Positions 45,214 to 52,836 of a stretch of DNA of 64,000 nucleotides are shown here, piece by piece. This DNA comes from Halorientalis marina. GTDB taxonomy: Archaea > Halobacteriota > Halobacteria > Halobacteriales > Haloarculaceae. Both the position numbers and the translations under genes were made by a program. Positions within the stretch are counted from its first letter, which is position 1; each line of letters starts with the position of its first letter. The stretch is from the NCBI RefSeq assembly GCF_023028345.1, contig NZ_CP095487.1:2790001-2854000 (forward strand), read 5' to 3'. Below the pieces are notes generated by a model. It did not search any database and was not told where the DNA came from. It was given only the letters and a program-made list of their open reading frames with translations.

Positions 45214-46041
45214 TCAGTCCAGTTTTCCGAGCCCGCCGTAGAAGTCCAGGGCCGGGCCGGCCACGGTAACAGGCTCGCCCGCTCGCGCCACCCGGACCCG
45301 CTCCGGCGGCGTCACAGCTTCCTCCACCCGCCCGTCGCTCACCACGTGCGCACGCTCGGCGTCGGCGATTCGCACCGTCACCGTCGCGTCCCTGTCGACG
45401 ATCAGCGGCGGCATCCCGTCCTCGCCGGCCATCTTCGTCACGACGAGTCCGCCCACGTCCGGGTGGACCAGCGGCCCGCCCTCGCTGAGATTGTAGGCAG
45501 TACTCCCCGTCGGCGTCGCGACCAGTACCCCGTCGACGTGTCCGCCGGTGTAGTCCTCGCCGTCGACGGTCACCGTCACGTCGATCCCGTTGCCGTGGCC
45601 TCGCTGTGGCCCCAGGATTGCGATTTCGTTGATCGCCGGCGGGAGCGTCCAACTCTCACTCTCGGCGCGGACGCGGTCCATCGTCCGCGTGCCGATGGCC
45701 GTCCCCGCCCGGAGCCGCTCGACCTCCGCCGCGACCGTCGAGACGGCGTCTGCCGGGGACACGGCGTTCAGGAACCCCACCTCGCCGAGGTTGACGCCCA
45801 TGATCGGCGTCGTCCCCGCGCCGCGGGCGGCATAGAGAAAGGTTCCGTCCCCGCCGATGCTCACGACGAGATCGCACTCGGCCATCCGCTCGACTGGGAC
45901 GCCGGTCGCGTCGTCGAGTCGGTCGGCCGTCACCTCGTCGACGACGGCCGCGATATCGTCCTCGGCCAGACGCGCGACGATCTCCCGGGCCAGCGACGCC
46001 GCTTGTGGGTTCGACCGCTGGGCAACGATCCCGACTTCCAT
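45214..46041 (-). CDS. nadK: NAD kinase
   Basis: 275 aa. VSIGGDGTFLYAAR contains the GGDGT signature with catalytic Asp65; GVNLGEVGFLNAV and GVLVATPTGSTAYNLSEGGP are the further diagnostic blocks. It phosphorylates NAD to NADP using ATP or polyphosphate. The length and ATG start are normal. The nadABC operon for de novo NAD synthesis lies 13 kb away in the same window. Divergent from the KaiC-like gene, with about 120 bp between. Confidence 0.94.
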   Translation of the reverse strand: MEVGIVAQRSNPQAASLAREIVARLAEDDIAAVVDEVTADRLDDATGVPVERMAECDLVVSIGGDGTFLYAARGAGTTPIMGVNLGEVGFLNAVSPADAVSTVAAEVERLRAGTAIGTRTMDRVRAESESWTLPPAINEIAILGPQRGHGNGIDVTVTVDGEDYTGGHVDGVLVATPTGSTAYNLSEGGPLVHPDVGGLVVTKMAGEDGMPPLIVDRDATVTVRIADAERAHVVSDGRVEEAVTPPERVRVARAGEPVTVAGPALDFYGGLGKLD

Positions 46042-46160
46042 CGTGCCGGCGTTCCGTCCCCACGGTCATAAACCCCGCGCGGTCGGCGCCGACGCCCGCA
46101 GACGGTACGGGAACTCGAAAAACAGCCAAGCTTAATCCGTCCGCAGTGCCAGGCTCGAAC

Positions 46161-46196
46161 ATGGCTACTCGGCCGACCGCGGGGGTCGCGCCATGA
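46161..46196 (+). CDS. Putative 11-codon upstream ORF coupled to the KaiC-like gene
   Basis: ATG at 46161 encodes MATRPTAGVAP and stops at TGA 46194-46196, which overlaps the KaiC-like ATG at 46193 in the form ATGA. A TATA-like CTTAAT (46131-46136) is 27 nt before 46161, so a leaderless message would begin at this uORF ATG, not at the main gene. The main gene would then be reached by termination-reinitiation. The arrangement is seen; translation is inferred. Confidence 0.45.
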   Translation: MATRPTAGVAP

Positions 46197-47476
46197 GCGG
46201 GGACGACTCCGACGACGACTGGTTCGATTCCGCGTTCGAGGACGACGACACGGCCGCCGACGAGGACACAGCCCCCGAAGAGGGACCCACGGCCGACGAC
46301 ACCGACAGCGATGCCGACAGTCCGTTCGATGACGGCGAAGCCGAGGACAGTCCCTTCGGGGACGGCGACGCGGCGGCGTTCGATAGCGCCGACAGCGACG
46401 ACAGCCCGTTCGGTGACGGCGAAACCGACGAGGGCGACAGTCCATTCGGCGGTGGCGAGACCGACGGCGACACCGATCCCTTCGGCGGCGGCGAGACCGA
46501 CGCCGGCGGTGAGAGTCCGTTCGGCGGCGGCGAGACCGACGCCGGCGGTGAGAGTCCGTTCGGTGACGGCGAGACCGACGCCGGCGGTGAGAGTCCGTTC
46601 GGTGACGGCGAGACCGACGCCGGCGGTGAGAGTCCGTTCGGCGGCAGTGCGGACGCGTCGTTCGCGGGCGACGACGACGACGAACTGTTCGACGACGACT
46701 TCGCCTCCGCGTTCGGCGGCGGCGGTGGCGGGGGTGGCGGCGACTCCGAGTTCGACGACGAGGACTTCGAGTCGGACATCCCGCGGATCGACCTCGGCAT
46801 CGAGGGGCTGGACGACATGATTCAGGGCGGGGTCCCCGAGCGTCACCTCCTCACCTGTATCGGGTCCGCCGGGACCGGCAAAACCACGTTCGGCCTCCAG
46901 TTTCTCCACCACGGCCTCCAGCTCGACGAGCCGGAGAAGGCCGTGTTCATCACGCTCGAACAGAGTTACGATGCCATCATGGGCACCGCCGCCGAGCGTG
47001 ACTGGAACTTCAAGGAGTACGAGGACCGCGACCTGCTGGCCGTCATCGACCTGGACCCCGTCGAGATGGCGAACAGCCTCCAGAACATCCGCGCGGAACT
47101 CCCACAGCTCATCACCGACTTCGGCGCCGACCGCCTCGTGCTCGACTCCGTCTCGCTTTTGGAGATGATGTACGACAACCAGGCCAAACGGCGGACCGAG
47201 GTGTTCGATTTTACCCGCTCGCTGAAACGGGCCGGCGTCACCACCTTCCTCACCTCCGAGGCCAGCGAGGACAACGCCTACGCCTCCCGCCACGGCATCA
47301 TCGAGTACCTCACCGACGCCGTCATCTTCCTCCGGTACGTCCGCCAGGAGACCCGTGAGACCCGTACCGCCGTCGAAATCCAGAAGATACGGAACGCCAA
47401 CCACTCCCGGGAGACCAAGCCCTACGAGATCACCGGCGACGGCATCAGCGTCTACCAGCAGGCGAACATCTTCTAA
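46193..47476 (+). CDS. KaiC-like RecA-superfamily ATPase with long acidic SPFG-repeat N-terminus
   Basis: 427 aa. Residues 1-195 are disordered, very acidic, and built of repeats of (G/D)G(E/D)T...SPFG. The single KaiC domain starts PRIDLGIEGLDDMIQGGVPE; Walker A is GSAGTGKTTF with Lys230; Walker B is DRLVLDSVSLLEM. FITLEQS replaces the KaiC double-Glu catalytic pair with Glu-Gln, so hydrolysis may be slow. RSLKRAGVTTFLTSEASEDN and AVEIQKIRNANHSRE complete the fold. Such proteins are signalling ATPases (GvpD/RAD55/FlaH-like). Perhaps linked with the neighbouring winged-helix gene. ATG preceded by an 11-codon upstream ORF. Confidence 0.82.
   Translation: MSGDDSDDDWFDSAFEDDDTAADEDTAPEEGPTADDTDSDADSPFDDGEAEDSPFGDGDAAAFDSADSDDSPFGDGETDEGDSPFGGGETDGDTDPFGGGETDAGGESPFGGGETDAGGESPFGDGETDAGGESPFGDGETDAGGESPFGGSADASFAGDDDDELFDDDFASAFGGGGGGGGGDSEFDDEDFESDIPRIDLGIEGLDDMIQGGVPERHLLTCIGSAGTGKTTFGLQFLHHGLQLDEPEKAVFITLEQSYDAIMGTAAERDWNFKEYEDRDLLAVIDLDPVEMANSLQNIRAELPQLITDFGADRLVLDSVSLLEMMYDNQAKRRTEVFDFTRSLKRAGVTTFLTSEASEDNAYASRHGIIEYLTDAVIFLRYVRQETRETRTAVEIQKIRNANHSRETKPYEITGDGISVYQQANIF
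46484..46639 (+). repeat. Four tandem 39-bp repeats inside the KaiC-like gene
   Basis: Four adjoining 39-bp units (46484-46522, 46523-46561, 46562-46600, 46601-46639) encode 13-residue units (GGGETDAGGESPF, with GDG in units 3 and 4). Units are identical except one to three bases in the second codon. Degenerate copies extend upstream to about 46312. Near-identity suggests recent expansion by slippage or recombination. Confidence 0.9.
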
Positions 47477-47546
47477 ATTTTTACACCTCCCGTGTTCGCG
47501 GCCGGCGCACTGCGCCGGCCGCTCACAGGGTCGGGCAAAAATTTAG
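47473..47546. terminator. Nested inverted repeats after the KaiC-like gene (bidirectional terminator-like)
   Basis: The outer arms CTAAATTTTTAC (47473-47484) and GCAAAAATTTAG (47535-47546) match at 11 of 12 positions; the left arm includes the stop codon. Between them lies a palindrome with 12-bp arms, GCGGCCGGCGCA (47498-47509), one C, TGCGCCGGCCGC (47511-47522). A T5 tract on each strand makes it suited to end transcription in both directions. Confidence 0.6.
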
Positions 47547-47593
47547 TACAAAAATCGCTCCTCGTTCCCGCCGGTCACTCGTCGCGTGCGCTC

Positions 47594-47610
47594 GCGCAGC
47601 GAAGCTGCGC
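47594..47610. repeat. 7-bp hairpin with GAA loop
   Basis: GCGCAGC (47594-47600), GAA, GCTGCGC (47604-47610). It lies between the nested repeats and the C-rich tract. Function unknown; it adds to an unusually structured 260-bp gap. Confidence 0.5.
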
Positions 47611-47640
47611 TGCGCGTACAACGAGCCTGCCATCCCACAC

Positions 47641-47710
47641 CGCACCACCCCGCACCACCCCGCACCGCTCCCCACCGCCCCGCACCATTCCACTTCGCCC
47701 CGCCACCCCC
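47641..47710. repeat. C-rich tract with 10-bp period
   Basis: Seven successive decamers of the type CGCACCACCC (47641-47710) are nearly free of G on the plus strand. The minus strand therefore carries repeated G runs, which could form a quadruplex. It lies 30 bp past the stop of the winged-helix gene transcribed from the minus strand. No coding function. Confidence 0.7.
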
Positions 47711-47739
47711 GCGCTCCACGACCGTACCGTCCCGCGCCG

Positions 47740-48060
47740 CTACAGCCACCCTTCCGGGAGTTCGTCGCGGTGGGACTCGATCAGTTCGAGCAGCGGCGCG
47801 ATCTCGTCCCAGTTGGGACCGGTGCTGATCTCGCCGCTTTCCCTGTCCCACTCGACGATGTCCATCTCCCTGAGTTTCGGCAGGTGTTTGTGTACCAGTG
47901 CGGTTTCGAGCACGTCGGGGTCCTCCTCGGCACCGAGCAGGTCGAGCGGATCGACGTCGTCGTCGTCCTGCGGATTGTGTTGCAGTAACGCCACCAGCAA
48001 CTCCCGCCGGTACGGGTCGCTGAGCGCAGCGAGCAGGTCGTTCCAGCGCTCACTTGTCAT
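47740..48060 (-). CDS. Winged-helix protein (DUF7344-like), 106 aa
   Basis: 106 aa. MTSERWNDLLAALSDPYRRE opens like many haloarchaeal winged-helix regulators (LLAALSDPYRRELLVALLQH). After an acidic loop (DDDDVDPLDLLGAEEDPD), ALVHKHLPKLREMDIVEWDR is the recognition helix and wing. I place it with the DUF7344 family by pattern. Its target is unknown. It lies opposite the KaiC-like gene across a structured, C-rich gap. Upstream is an AT-rich stretch (48075-48090) with a probable promoter. Confidence 0.75.
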   Translation of the reverse strand: MTSERWNDLLAALSDPYRRELLVALLQHNPQDDDDVDPLDLLGAEEDPDVLETALVHKHLPKLREMDIVEWDRESGEISTGPNWDEIAPLLELIESHRDELPEGWL

Positions 48061-48130
48061 ACGGGAACAATATGCTCGGGTGAAAAAATCAGTACTCCTT
48101 GGTGCACCATGACGCGTCGGAGGTGGGCCG

Positions 48131-48559
48131 TCAGCGCGCGACAGTGACGGGCACCGTCGAGTCGCGGACGACCGACTCGGCGACCGACCCGAGGAGGATT
48201 CGGGTGACGCCGGAGCGGCCGTGACTGCCCATCACGATCTGGTCGATGTCGTGGTCGTCGGCGTACTCGACGATGGCCCGGGCGGGCTTGCCGACCACGA
48301 TGTCGGAGGAGACGGTCACCGCGGACTCGTTCGCCTCGGCCCGTATCTCCTCGAACAGCTCCTCCGCCTGTTCTTTCGCCCGGTCGTACCACTCCTCGGA
48401 GAAGCTCGGGATCGACGCCTGCGCGCTGTAGCCCGCCTCGGTCGGATTGATGACGTGCAACAGAACCAACTCCGCGTCCGGGTACTCCGCCATCGCGAAC
48501 GAGGCGGCGTCCATCGCCTGCTCGGAACCGTCGACGGGGACCAGTATTCGTCTTTCCAT
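48131..48559 (-). CDS. UspA-family universal stress protein
   Basis: 142 aa from the ATG at 48559; an in-frame ATG at 48574 adds five residues. RILVPVDGSEQAMDAASFA is the N-terminal strand and IVMGSHGRSGVTRILLGSVA contains the ATP-binding GxxG-9x-G(S/T) motif, so this is an ATP-binding type. A single domain that likely forms dimers. Haloarchaea carry dozens of paralogues, so no specific stress can be assigned. TATA-like stretch (AGTGATAAATAG) at about 48580-48591. Confidence 0.88.
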   Translation of the reverse strand: MERRILVPVDGSEQAMDAASFAMAEYPDAELVLLHVINPTEAGYSAQASIPSFSEEWYDRAKEQAEELFEEIRAEANESAVTVSSDIVVGKPARAIVEYADDHDIDQIVMGSHGRSGVTRILLGSVAESVVRDSTVPVTVAR

Positions 48560-48625
48560 GATGCACGTTAGCACGCAACAGTGATAAATAGTTCCCGGTT
48601 ACGGGCCGGGTCCACACGCGGGCGG

Positions 48626-50503
48626 TCAGTCTCGACCGTGTTTCGTGACACAGACCGGCAGGCCGACCAGTTCGACCGGTTCGGAGTTGTCCGGGGAGTA
48701 GACGACCATCTGCCCTTTCTCCATGTAGGGGACCTTCTGTTCGAGGTTCGACGGGATGTTCACCGCGGAGATGGCGTCCTCGTCGCCGAGGTTCAGGACG
48801 ACGGTGGTGTTGATCTGTTTGAAGACCGGTTCGGCGATGTCCTGCGGATCCTGCGTGATGAGAAAGAGGCCGAGCCGTTCCTTGCGGCCCTGCTTTGCGG
48901 CCTCGGTGAACTTCCCGATGACCTTCCGGGCCTGGACGCTGTCGGCGTCGGTCAGGAAGTTGTGGGCCTCGTCCATGCCCACCACGAGCGGCGTCTCCTT
49001 GATCCGGTCGTAGCGCGGGTCGTTCGACAGTTTCTCGTCGACGAGCAGGCTGGAAAGCGCCAGCACGACCGTCTCCGCCGTGCGCGTCTCGTTGATGTGG
49101 TAGGTCGGGACCACCGTCAGCCCACCGGGACGGACGAACTCCTGGACCATCTCCGTGATGGGGCGGGCGTCCTGGTCGAAGACGTTCCCGAAGCCGCGTA
49201 CGCGCCGGCGCACCGCGTCGAAGGTGGCCTCGTGGACCCGCCCGCTCTCGTCGAGTTCCTCCTTCAGCGCCGGGTCGTCCAGGAACGACTGGAACTGGTC
49301 GTACGTCCCCTCGTTGCCATAGTTGTCGAAAAAGCGGTTCAGCAGGTACCTGAGCGCAGCGTACTGGTTGTCGTTGAGGCCGCTTCCCGAGACCAACCAG
49401 GGGTTGCCCCGAACCATCGAAAACGGAATCGTGAATGGGACCTGCTCGGCGCGGTGGTGGTCGGCGGCGTAGGTCGAGCCGGCGACTCTCGGGACGAACG
49501 CCTTCGTGTCGTCGTGGCCGCCGTAGGCGATGCCCTCCCGCTCACAGCGGCGCTCGTCGCGTTCGTCCATCGCCGGGTTGTCGTCGTGCATCTGGGCGTA
49601 CTCGTCCTGGGGGTCGAACTGGACGACCGCGGCCTGAATCTCCCGGTCGCTGCCGGACTCGACCGGGTAGGTCCGCTCCTCGCTGAGGTACTGTCGGAGG
49701 ACGTTCTTCGAGCCGTGAGTCTTCCCCGACCCCGTCCCGCCGGCGACTAGCGTGTGCCGGAAGACGAGCGGGTCGCCCGCGTCGTAGTCGTCCTTGAGCC
49801 GGTAGTCGATGGTCGGCGGCTCCGCGGCCGTTTTGACCCGCTCGCCGCCGACCGCGAGGTGGCCGAGGAAGACACCGTCTTCGGGAATCTTCAGCCCGGT
49901 CTTGATCTCCGTCGTGTCCGTGGCCGCCCGCACGATGGTCTCCGGCTTGGGCACCCGGTCGGTCATCCGGCGCTTGAGGTCGCCGTCTTCCGTGTAGAGG
50001 ACCGCCACGGGCTCCAGCGTCGCCATGAACTTGAAGTCCTGCTCGTCGATGCCCCGTGAGCGCATCGCGCGTCGAGCGTGAATCTCGGTCGCGTCGTCGG
50101 TGCGGAACTCCTGGGCGTACTCCAGTGCCGTGATCCGGCAGAACAGGCGCTCGTCGTCGGGGTAGGGGACGAGCAGGTACTTCCCGATGCGGACCTGCGA
50201 GCGGTTCTGGACGGTGACGTACGCCCGCAGGCGCGTGTCGTCCGGGTCCTCGCTGATGGTGAGCCCGTCCGAGGCCGAGAGGACGCCGATCCCCTCGTCG
50301 CTGCCCGGTGGCATCACCTCGACTGGCTCGAACTCGTCGTCCGCGTCGCCGGGCGTCACCGACTCCCCCGTCTCCGCGGGGTCGTCGGCTGCTGCGCCGG
50401 TCGCCGCCTCGTCGGTCCCGTCCTCGGAACCGGCCCCCGCCGCATCGTCCGCACCCCCGTCGTCGTCGCCGTCGAAGTCGGTGAAATCGCCCAGGTCTGA
50501 CAT
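48626..50503 (-). CDS. herA: HerA DNA translocase/helicase
   Basis: 625 aa from the ATG at 50503. Residues 1-68 are acidic and disordered. The HAS barrel follows (about 70-130, LRAYVTVQNRSQVRIGKYLL). Walker A is VAGGTGSGKTHGS with Lys261, Walker B is PLVVGMDEAHNFL, and LGLFLITQDPQDIAEP holds the sensor region. The HerA hexamer works with the NurA nuclease in resection of double-strand breaks. nurA lies 2.3 kb away in the same orientation, separated by three plus-strand genes. An upstream in-frame start at 50650 would run through the divergent promoter. Confidence 0.9.
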   Translation of the reverse strand: MSDLGDFTDFDGDDDGGADDAAGAGSEDGTDEAATGAAADDPAETGESVTPGDADDEFEPVEVMPPGSDEGIGVLSASDGLTISEDPDDTRLRAYVTVQNRSQVRIGKYLLVPYPDDERLFCRITALEYAQEFRTDDATEIHARRAMRSRGIDEQDFKFMATLEPVAVLYTEDGDLKRRMTDRVPKPETIVRAATDTTEIKTGLKIPEDGVFLGHLAVGGERVKTAAEPPTIDYRLKDDYDAGDPLVFRHTLVAGGTGSGKTHGSKNVLRQYLSEERTYPVESGSDREIQAAVVQFDPQDEYAQMHDDNPAMDERDERRCEREGIAYGGHDDTKAFVPRVAGSTYAADHHRAEQVPFTIPFSMVRGNPWLVSGSGLNDNQYAALRYLLNRFFDNYGNEGTYDQFQSFLDDPALKEELDESGRVHEATFDAVRRRVRGFGNVFDQDARPITEMVQEFVRPGGLTVVPTYHINETRTAETVVLALSSLLVDEKLSNDPRYDRIKETPLVVGMDEAHNFLTDADSVQARKVIGKFTEAAKQGRKERLGLFLITQDPQDIAEPVFKQINTTVVLNLGDEDAISAVNIPSNLEQKVPYMEKGQMVVYSPDNSEPVELVGLPVCVTKHGRD

Positions 50504-50639
50504 ACCCGCCTCATCGGGCGCGCGGTTGAAACCCGTTTCCCCACCGAAGCGGAAGTGGTCGCCGGCGCGAGCGTCCCCGACGCCGGCGATCCCCCGCCCC
50601 GGCGCGGGGTTTTTGGGAATCGGTCGCGTAGAGTCGAGT

Positions 50640-50981
50640 ATGTTGCTCATCCGCGGGTCGGCCGGCGGGACGGCGCTGACGGGAACCCTCTACGAGCACG
50701 GCGAGACCCCGCCGACGTTCAAGGGCGCGCCCGACGAGGACGCCCCCTACATCTGGGTCTGTGACGCCTTCTACGAGGTCGAGAGCGGCGGCCAGTCGAC
50801 CGAGATCGGCGGCCGCGAACTCAACGTCGCCTTCGAGTCCCCGATGCCCCACGGCTTCGAGACCCGCGAGACCGCCATCGACGCCGCCGAGGAACACATC
50901 CGCACGCAGTTCGCCCGCGTCGGTCTCGACTCGGCCGAGGTGGAGGTCGAGGTCGTGCAGGCCGAACCCGAACCGCAGTAG
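50640..50981 (+). CDS. Conserved haloarchaeal protein, 113 aa
   Basis: 113 aa from the ATG at 50640, 28 nt after a GTTTTTGG TATA-like box, hence leaderless. MLLIRGSAGGTALTGTLYEH onward, with APYIWVCDAFYEVESGGQST and a C-terminal amphipathic helix (TAIDAAEEHIRTQFARVG). It looks like a small alpha/beta domain. I do not recognise a characterised family. It is divergent from herA, from which a shared promoter region of about 136 bp is read. The position between herA and nurA makes a repair link possible but unproven. Confidence 0.7.
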   Translation: MLLIRGSAGGTALTGTLYEHGETPPTFKGAPDEDAPYIWVCDAFYEVESGGQSTEIGGRELNVAFESPMPHGFETRETAIDAAEEHIRTQFARVGLDSAEVEVEVVQAEPEPQ

Positions 50982-51056
50982 TCGACGGTTTATTTCGCCG
51001 GCGAAACCGCTGGTAGCCCCCGCTAGCTATTTATCCCTGATGGGACAGAGGGCGGT

Positions 51057-52355
51057 ATGGTCGCGCTCTCCATGCGTCAGCGGCGGGCCGCGCTCTGGAC
51101 CATCCTCGCGGCCGGGTTCCTGCTCGTGAACTTCCACCGGACGGCGACTGGCGTGCTGGCCGACACCCTCTCGCGGACGTTCGACGCCACTGCCGCCGAA
51201 CTCGGCCTCCTCCACGCCTCGTTTTTCTACATCTACGCCGGCCTCCAGTTGCCGGCAGGGTTGATCGTCGACCGCTACGGCCCACGGCGGGTCGGGACGG
51301 TCGGCCTCTTCCTGCTGACCGGCGGCGTCGCCTGGTTCGCACTCAGCGGCTCGCTGGTCTCGGCCTTCCTCGCCCGCGCGGCCATCGGCCTCGGCGGGAG
51401 CGTGCTCTACATCGCCACGCTGCGGTTCTGTGCCTCCTGGTTCCGCGCCGACCAGTACGCGACGATGACCGGCTACACCATCGCCGCCGCGGGCGTGGGC
51501 GGCATCCTCGCGACGACGCCGCTCGCGCTCGCCATCGAGAGCGCCGGCTGGCGGGTCTCCCTGCTCGCGGCCGGCGCCGCCAGCGGCGTCCTCGGACTCG
51601 GCGTCGCCGCGTTCGTCCGGGACACGCCCGCCCGCGCGGGCCACGAGAGCGTCGGCGAAGCCGAACGCGAGACCGCGACCCTCGCCGAAGTCGTCGCCAA
51701 CACGAAGACGGTCCTCGGCGAGCGCGAGACCTGGCTGATGGGCGTTATCCTCTTTTTTACGCTCGGGACGAACTTCACCGTCCTCGGGCTCTGGGGCGTG
51801 CCCTTCGTCGCCGACACCTACAGCGTAACCGTCGCGACGGCCTCGCTGTACGTGCTGGCCGGCAACGTCGGGTTCGTGCTGGGCTCGCCGGTCTTCGGCT
51901 GGCTCTCCGACCGGCTCGAACGCCGGACGGGACTCGTCGTCGGGTCGAGCGTCCTCTTCACGCTCGTCTGGGCCCTCCTGCTCGTCATCCCGCCGCTCCC
52001 GGTCGTGGGCCTCGTCCTCTTTCTCGCCCTCTTCGCCAACGGCGGCATCGCGCTCGTGTTCACCGTCGGGAAGGAGCGCCACGAGCCCGCCGTCGCCGGG
52101 ACGATCACCGGCGTCATCAACAGCATCGGGTACTTCGGCGCAGCGATCATGCCGACGGTGATGGGCGGCGCCCTCGACGCCTTCTACACCGGCGAAATCA
52201 TCAACGGCGCCCGGGTGTACACCACGACCGGCTACCGCGTCGCGTTCGGCATCGCCGTGGCCTCGGGAGTGATCACGACCCTCGCCGCGCTCTACCTCCA
52301 CCGCCGCGAGCAACGCCCCGAGCCGGGACCGCAGGCGGTCGCCGCCGACGACTGA
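51057..52355 (+). CDS. MFS transporter
   Basis: 432 aa with about 12 transmembrane helices, interrupted by a hydrophilic central loop (about 195-225, GHESVGEAERETATLAEVVA). The motif GLIVDRYGPRRVGTVGLFLL between helices 2 and 3 is the MFS signature. The substrate is unknown; the sequence recalls the nitrate/nitrite and oxalate:formate-like branches only generally. The ATG is 27 nt after CTATTTATCC, consistent with a leaderless message. Confidence 0.85.
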   Translation: MVALSMRQRRAALWTILAAGFLLVNFHRTATGVLADTLSRTFDATAAELGLLHASFFYIYAGLQLPAGLIVDRYGPRRVGTVGLFLLTGGVAWFALSGSLVSAFLARAAIGLGGSVLYIATLRFCASWFRADQYATMTGYTIAAAGVGGILATTPLALAIESAGWRVSLLAAGAASGVLGLGVAAFVRDTPARAGHESVGEAERETATLAEVVANTKTVLGERETWLMGVILFFTLGTNFTVLGLWGVPFVADTYSVTVATASLYVLAGNVGFVLGSPVFGWLSDRLERRTGLVVGSSVLFTLVWALLLVIPPLPVVGLVLFLALFANGGIALVFTVGKERHEPAVAGTITGVINSIGYFGAAIMPTVMGGALDAFYTGEIINGARVYTTTGYRVAFGIAVASGVITTLAALYLHRREQRPEPGPQAVAADD

Positions 52356-52476
52356 CCGGCCCCTGCGTCCGCGATGGTCCGGTTGCGGACACTGGCGACT
52401 CGACCACGCCCACTGGCCCCGGCTTCCGCTCCGATACCCACCCGGAGTTTATCGGGCTGCCGACACAGGAGGTGGT

Positions 52477-52836
52477 ATGAGCACCAGTCAGAGCATCGTC
52501 ATCCACGTCACGAGCGGTGAGAGCGCGGACTTCGAGACGGCACTCCGGAACCTCGTGAACCTCGTGCAGGAGGAATCGGTGTCGACACCGCCGGAGAAGA
52601 TGCAGGTCGTCGTCAACGGGCGGGCCGTCCGGTTCCTGCTCGCGACGGCCCCCGAGGCGGCAAAGATCACCCAGATGGCGGACGCTGGCGTCGGTATCGG
52701 CGCCTGTGCCAATTCGCTCGACCGGTTCGGCCACGACTCCCAGGACCTCGCGGAGGGCGTGACCACCATCCCCTCGGGCGTCGCCGAGGTGGCCCGCGCC
52801 CAGCAACACGGCGCGACCTACCTGAAACTGCCCTAA
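52477..52836 (+). CDS. DsrE-family protein
   Basis: 119 aa. Beginning SIVIHVTSGESADFETALRN and ending GVAEVARAQQHGATYLKLP, with VGIGACANSLDRFGHDSQDL in the middle, matches the DsrE/F-like fold. A single Cys (in GIGACAN) sits at the place of the DsrE persulfide-carrying Cys, so a sulfur-relay role is possible. Both a GGAGGTG (52468-52474) close to the ATG and a TATA-like GAGTTTATC 28 nt upstream are present. Its stop overlaps the convergent nurA stop by two bases. Confidence 0.82.
   Translation: MSTSQSIVIHVTSGESADFETALRNLVNLVQEESVSTPPEKMQVVVNGRAVRFLLATAPEAAKITQMADAGVGIGACANSLDRFGHDSQDLAEGVTTIPSGVAEVARAQQHGATYLKLP

Noticed and set aside
46005-46160. Longer open frame upstream of the 11-codon uORF in the same phase
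   Set aside because: It runs antisense through the nadK start with a basic, low-complexity product; only the ATG at 46161 has a promoter in place.
47560-47720. CRISPR-like repeats in the C-rich gap
   Set aside because: A 10-bp period without spacers is a simple tandem repeat, not a CRISPR array.
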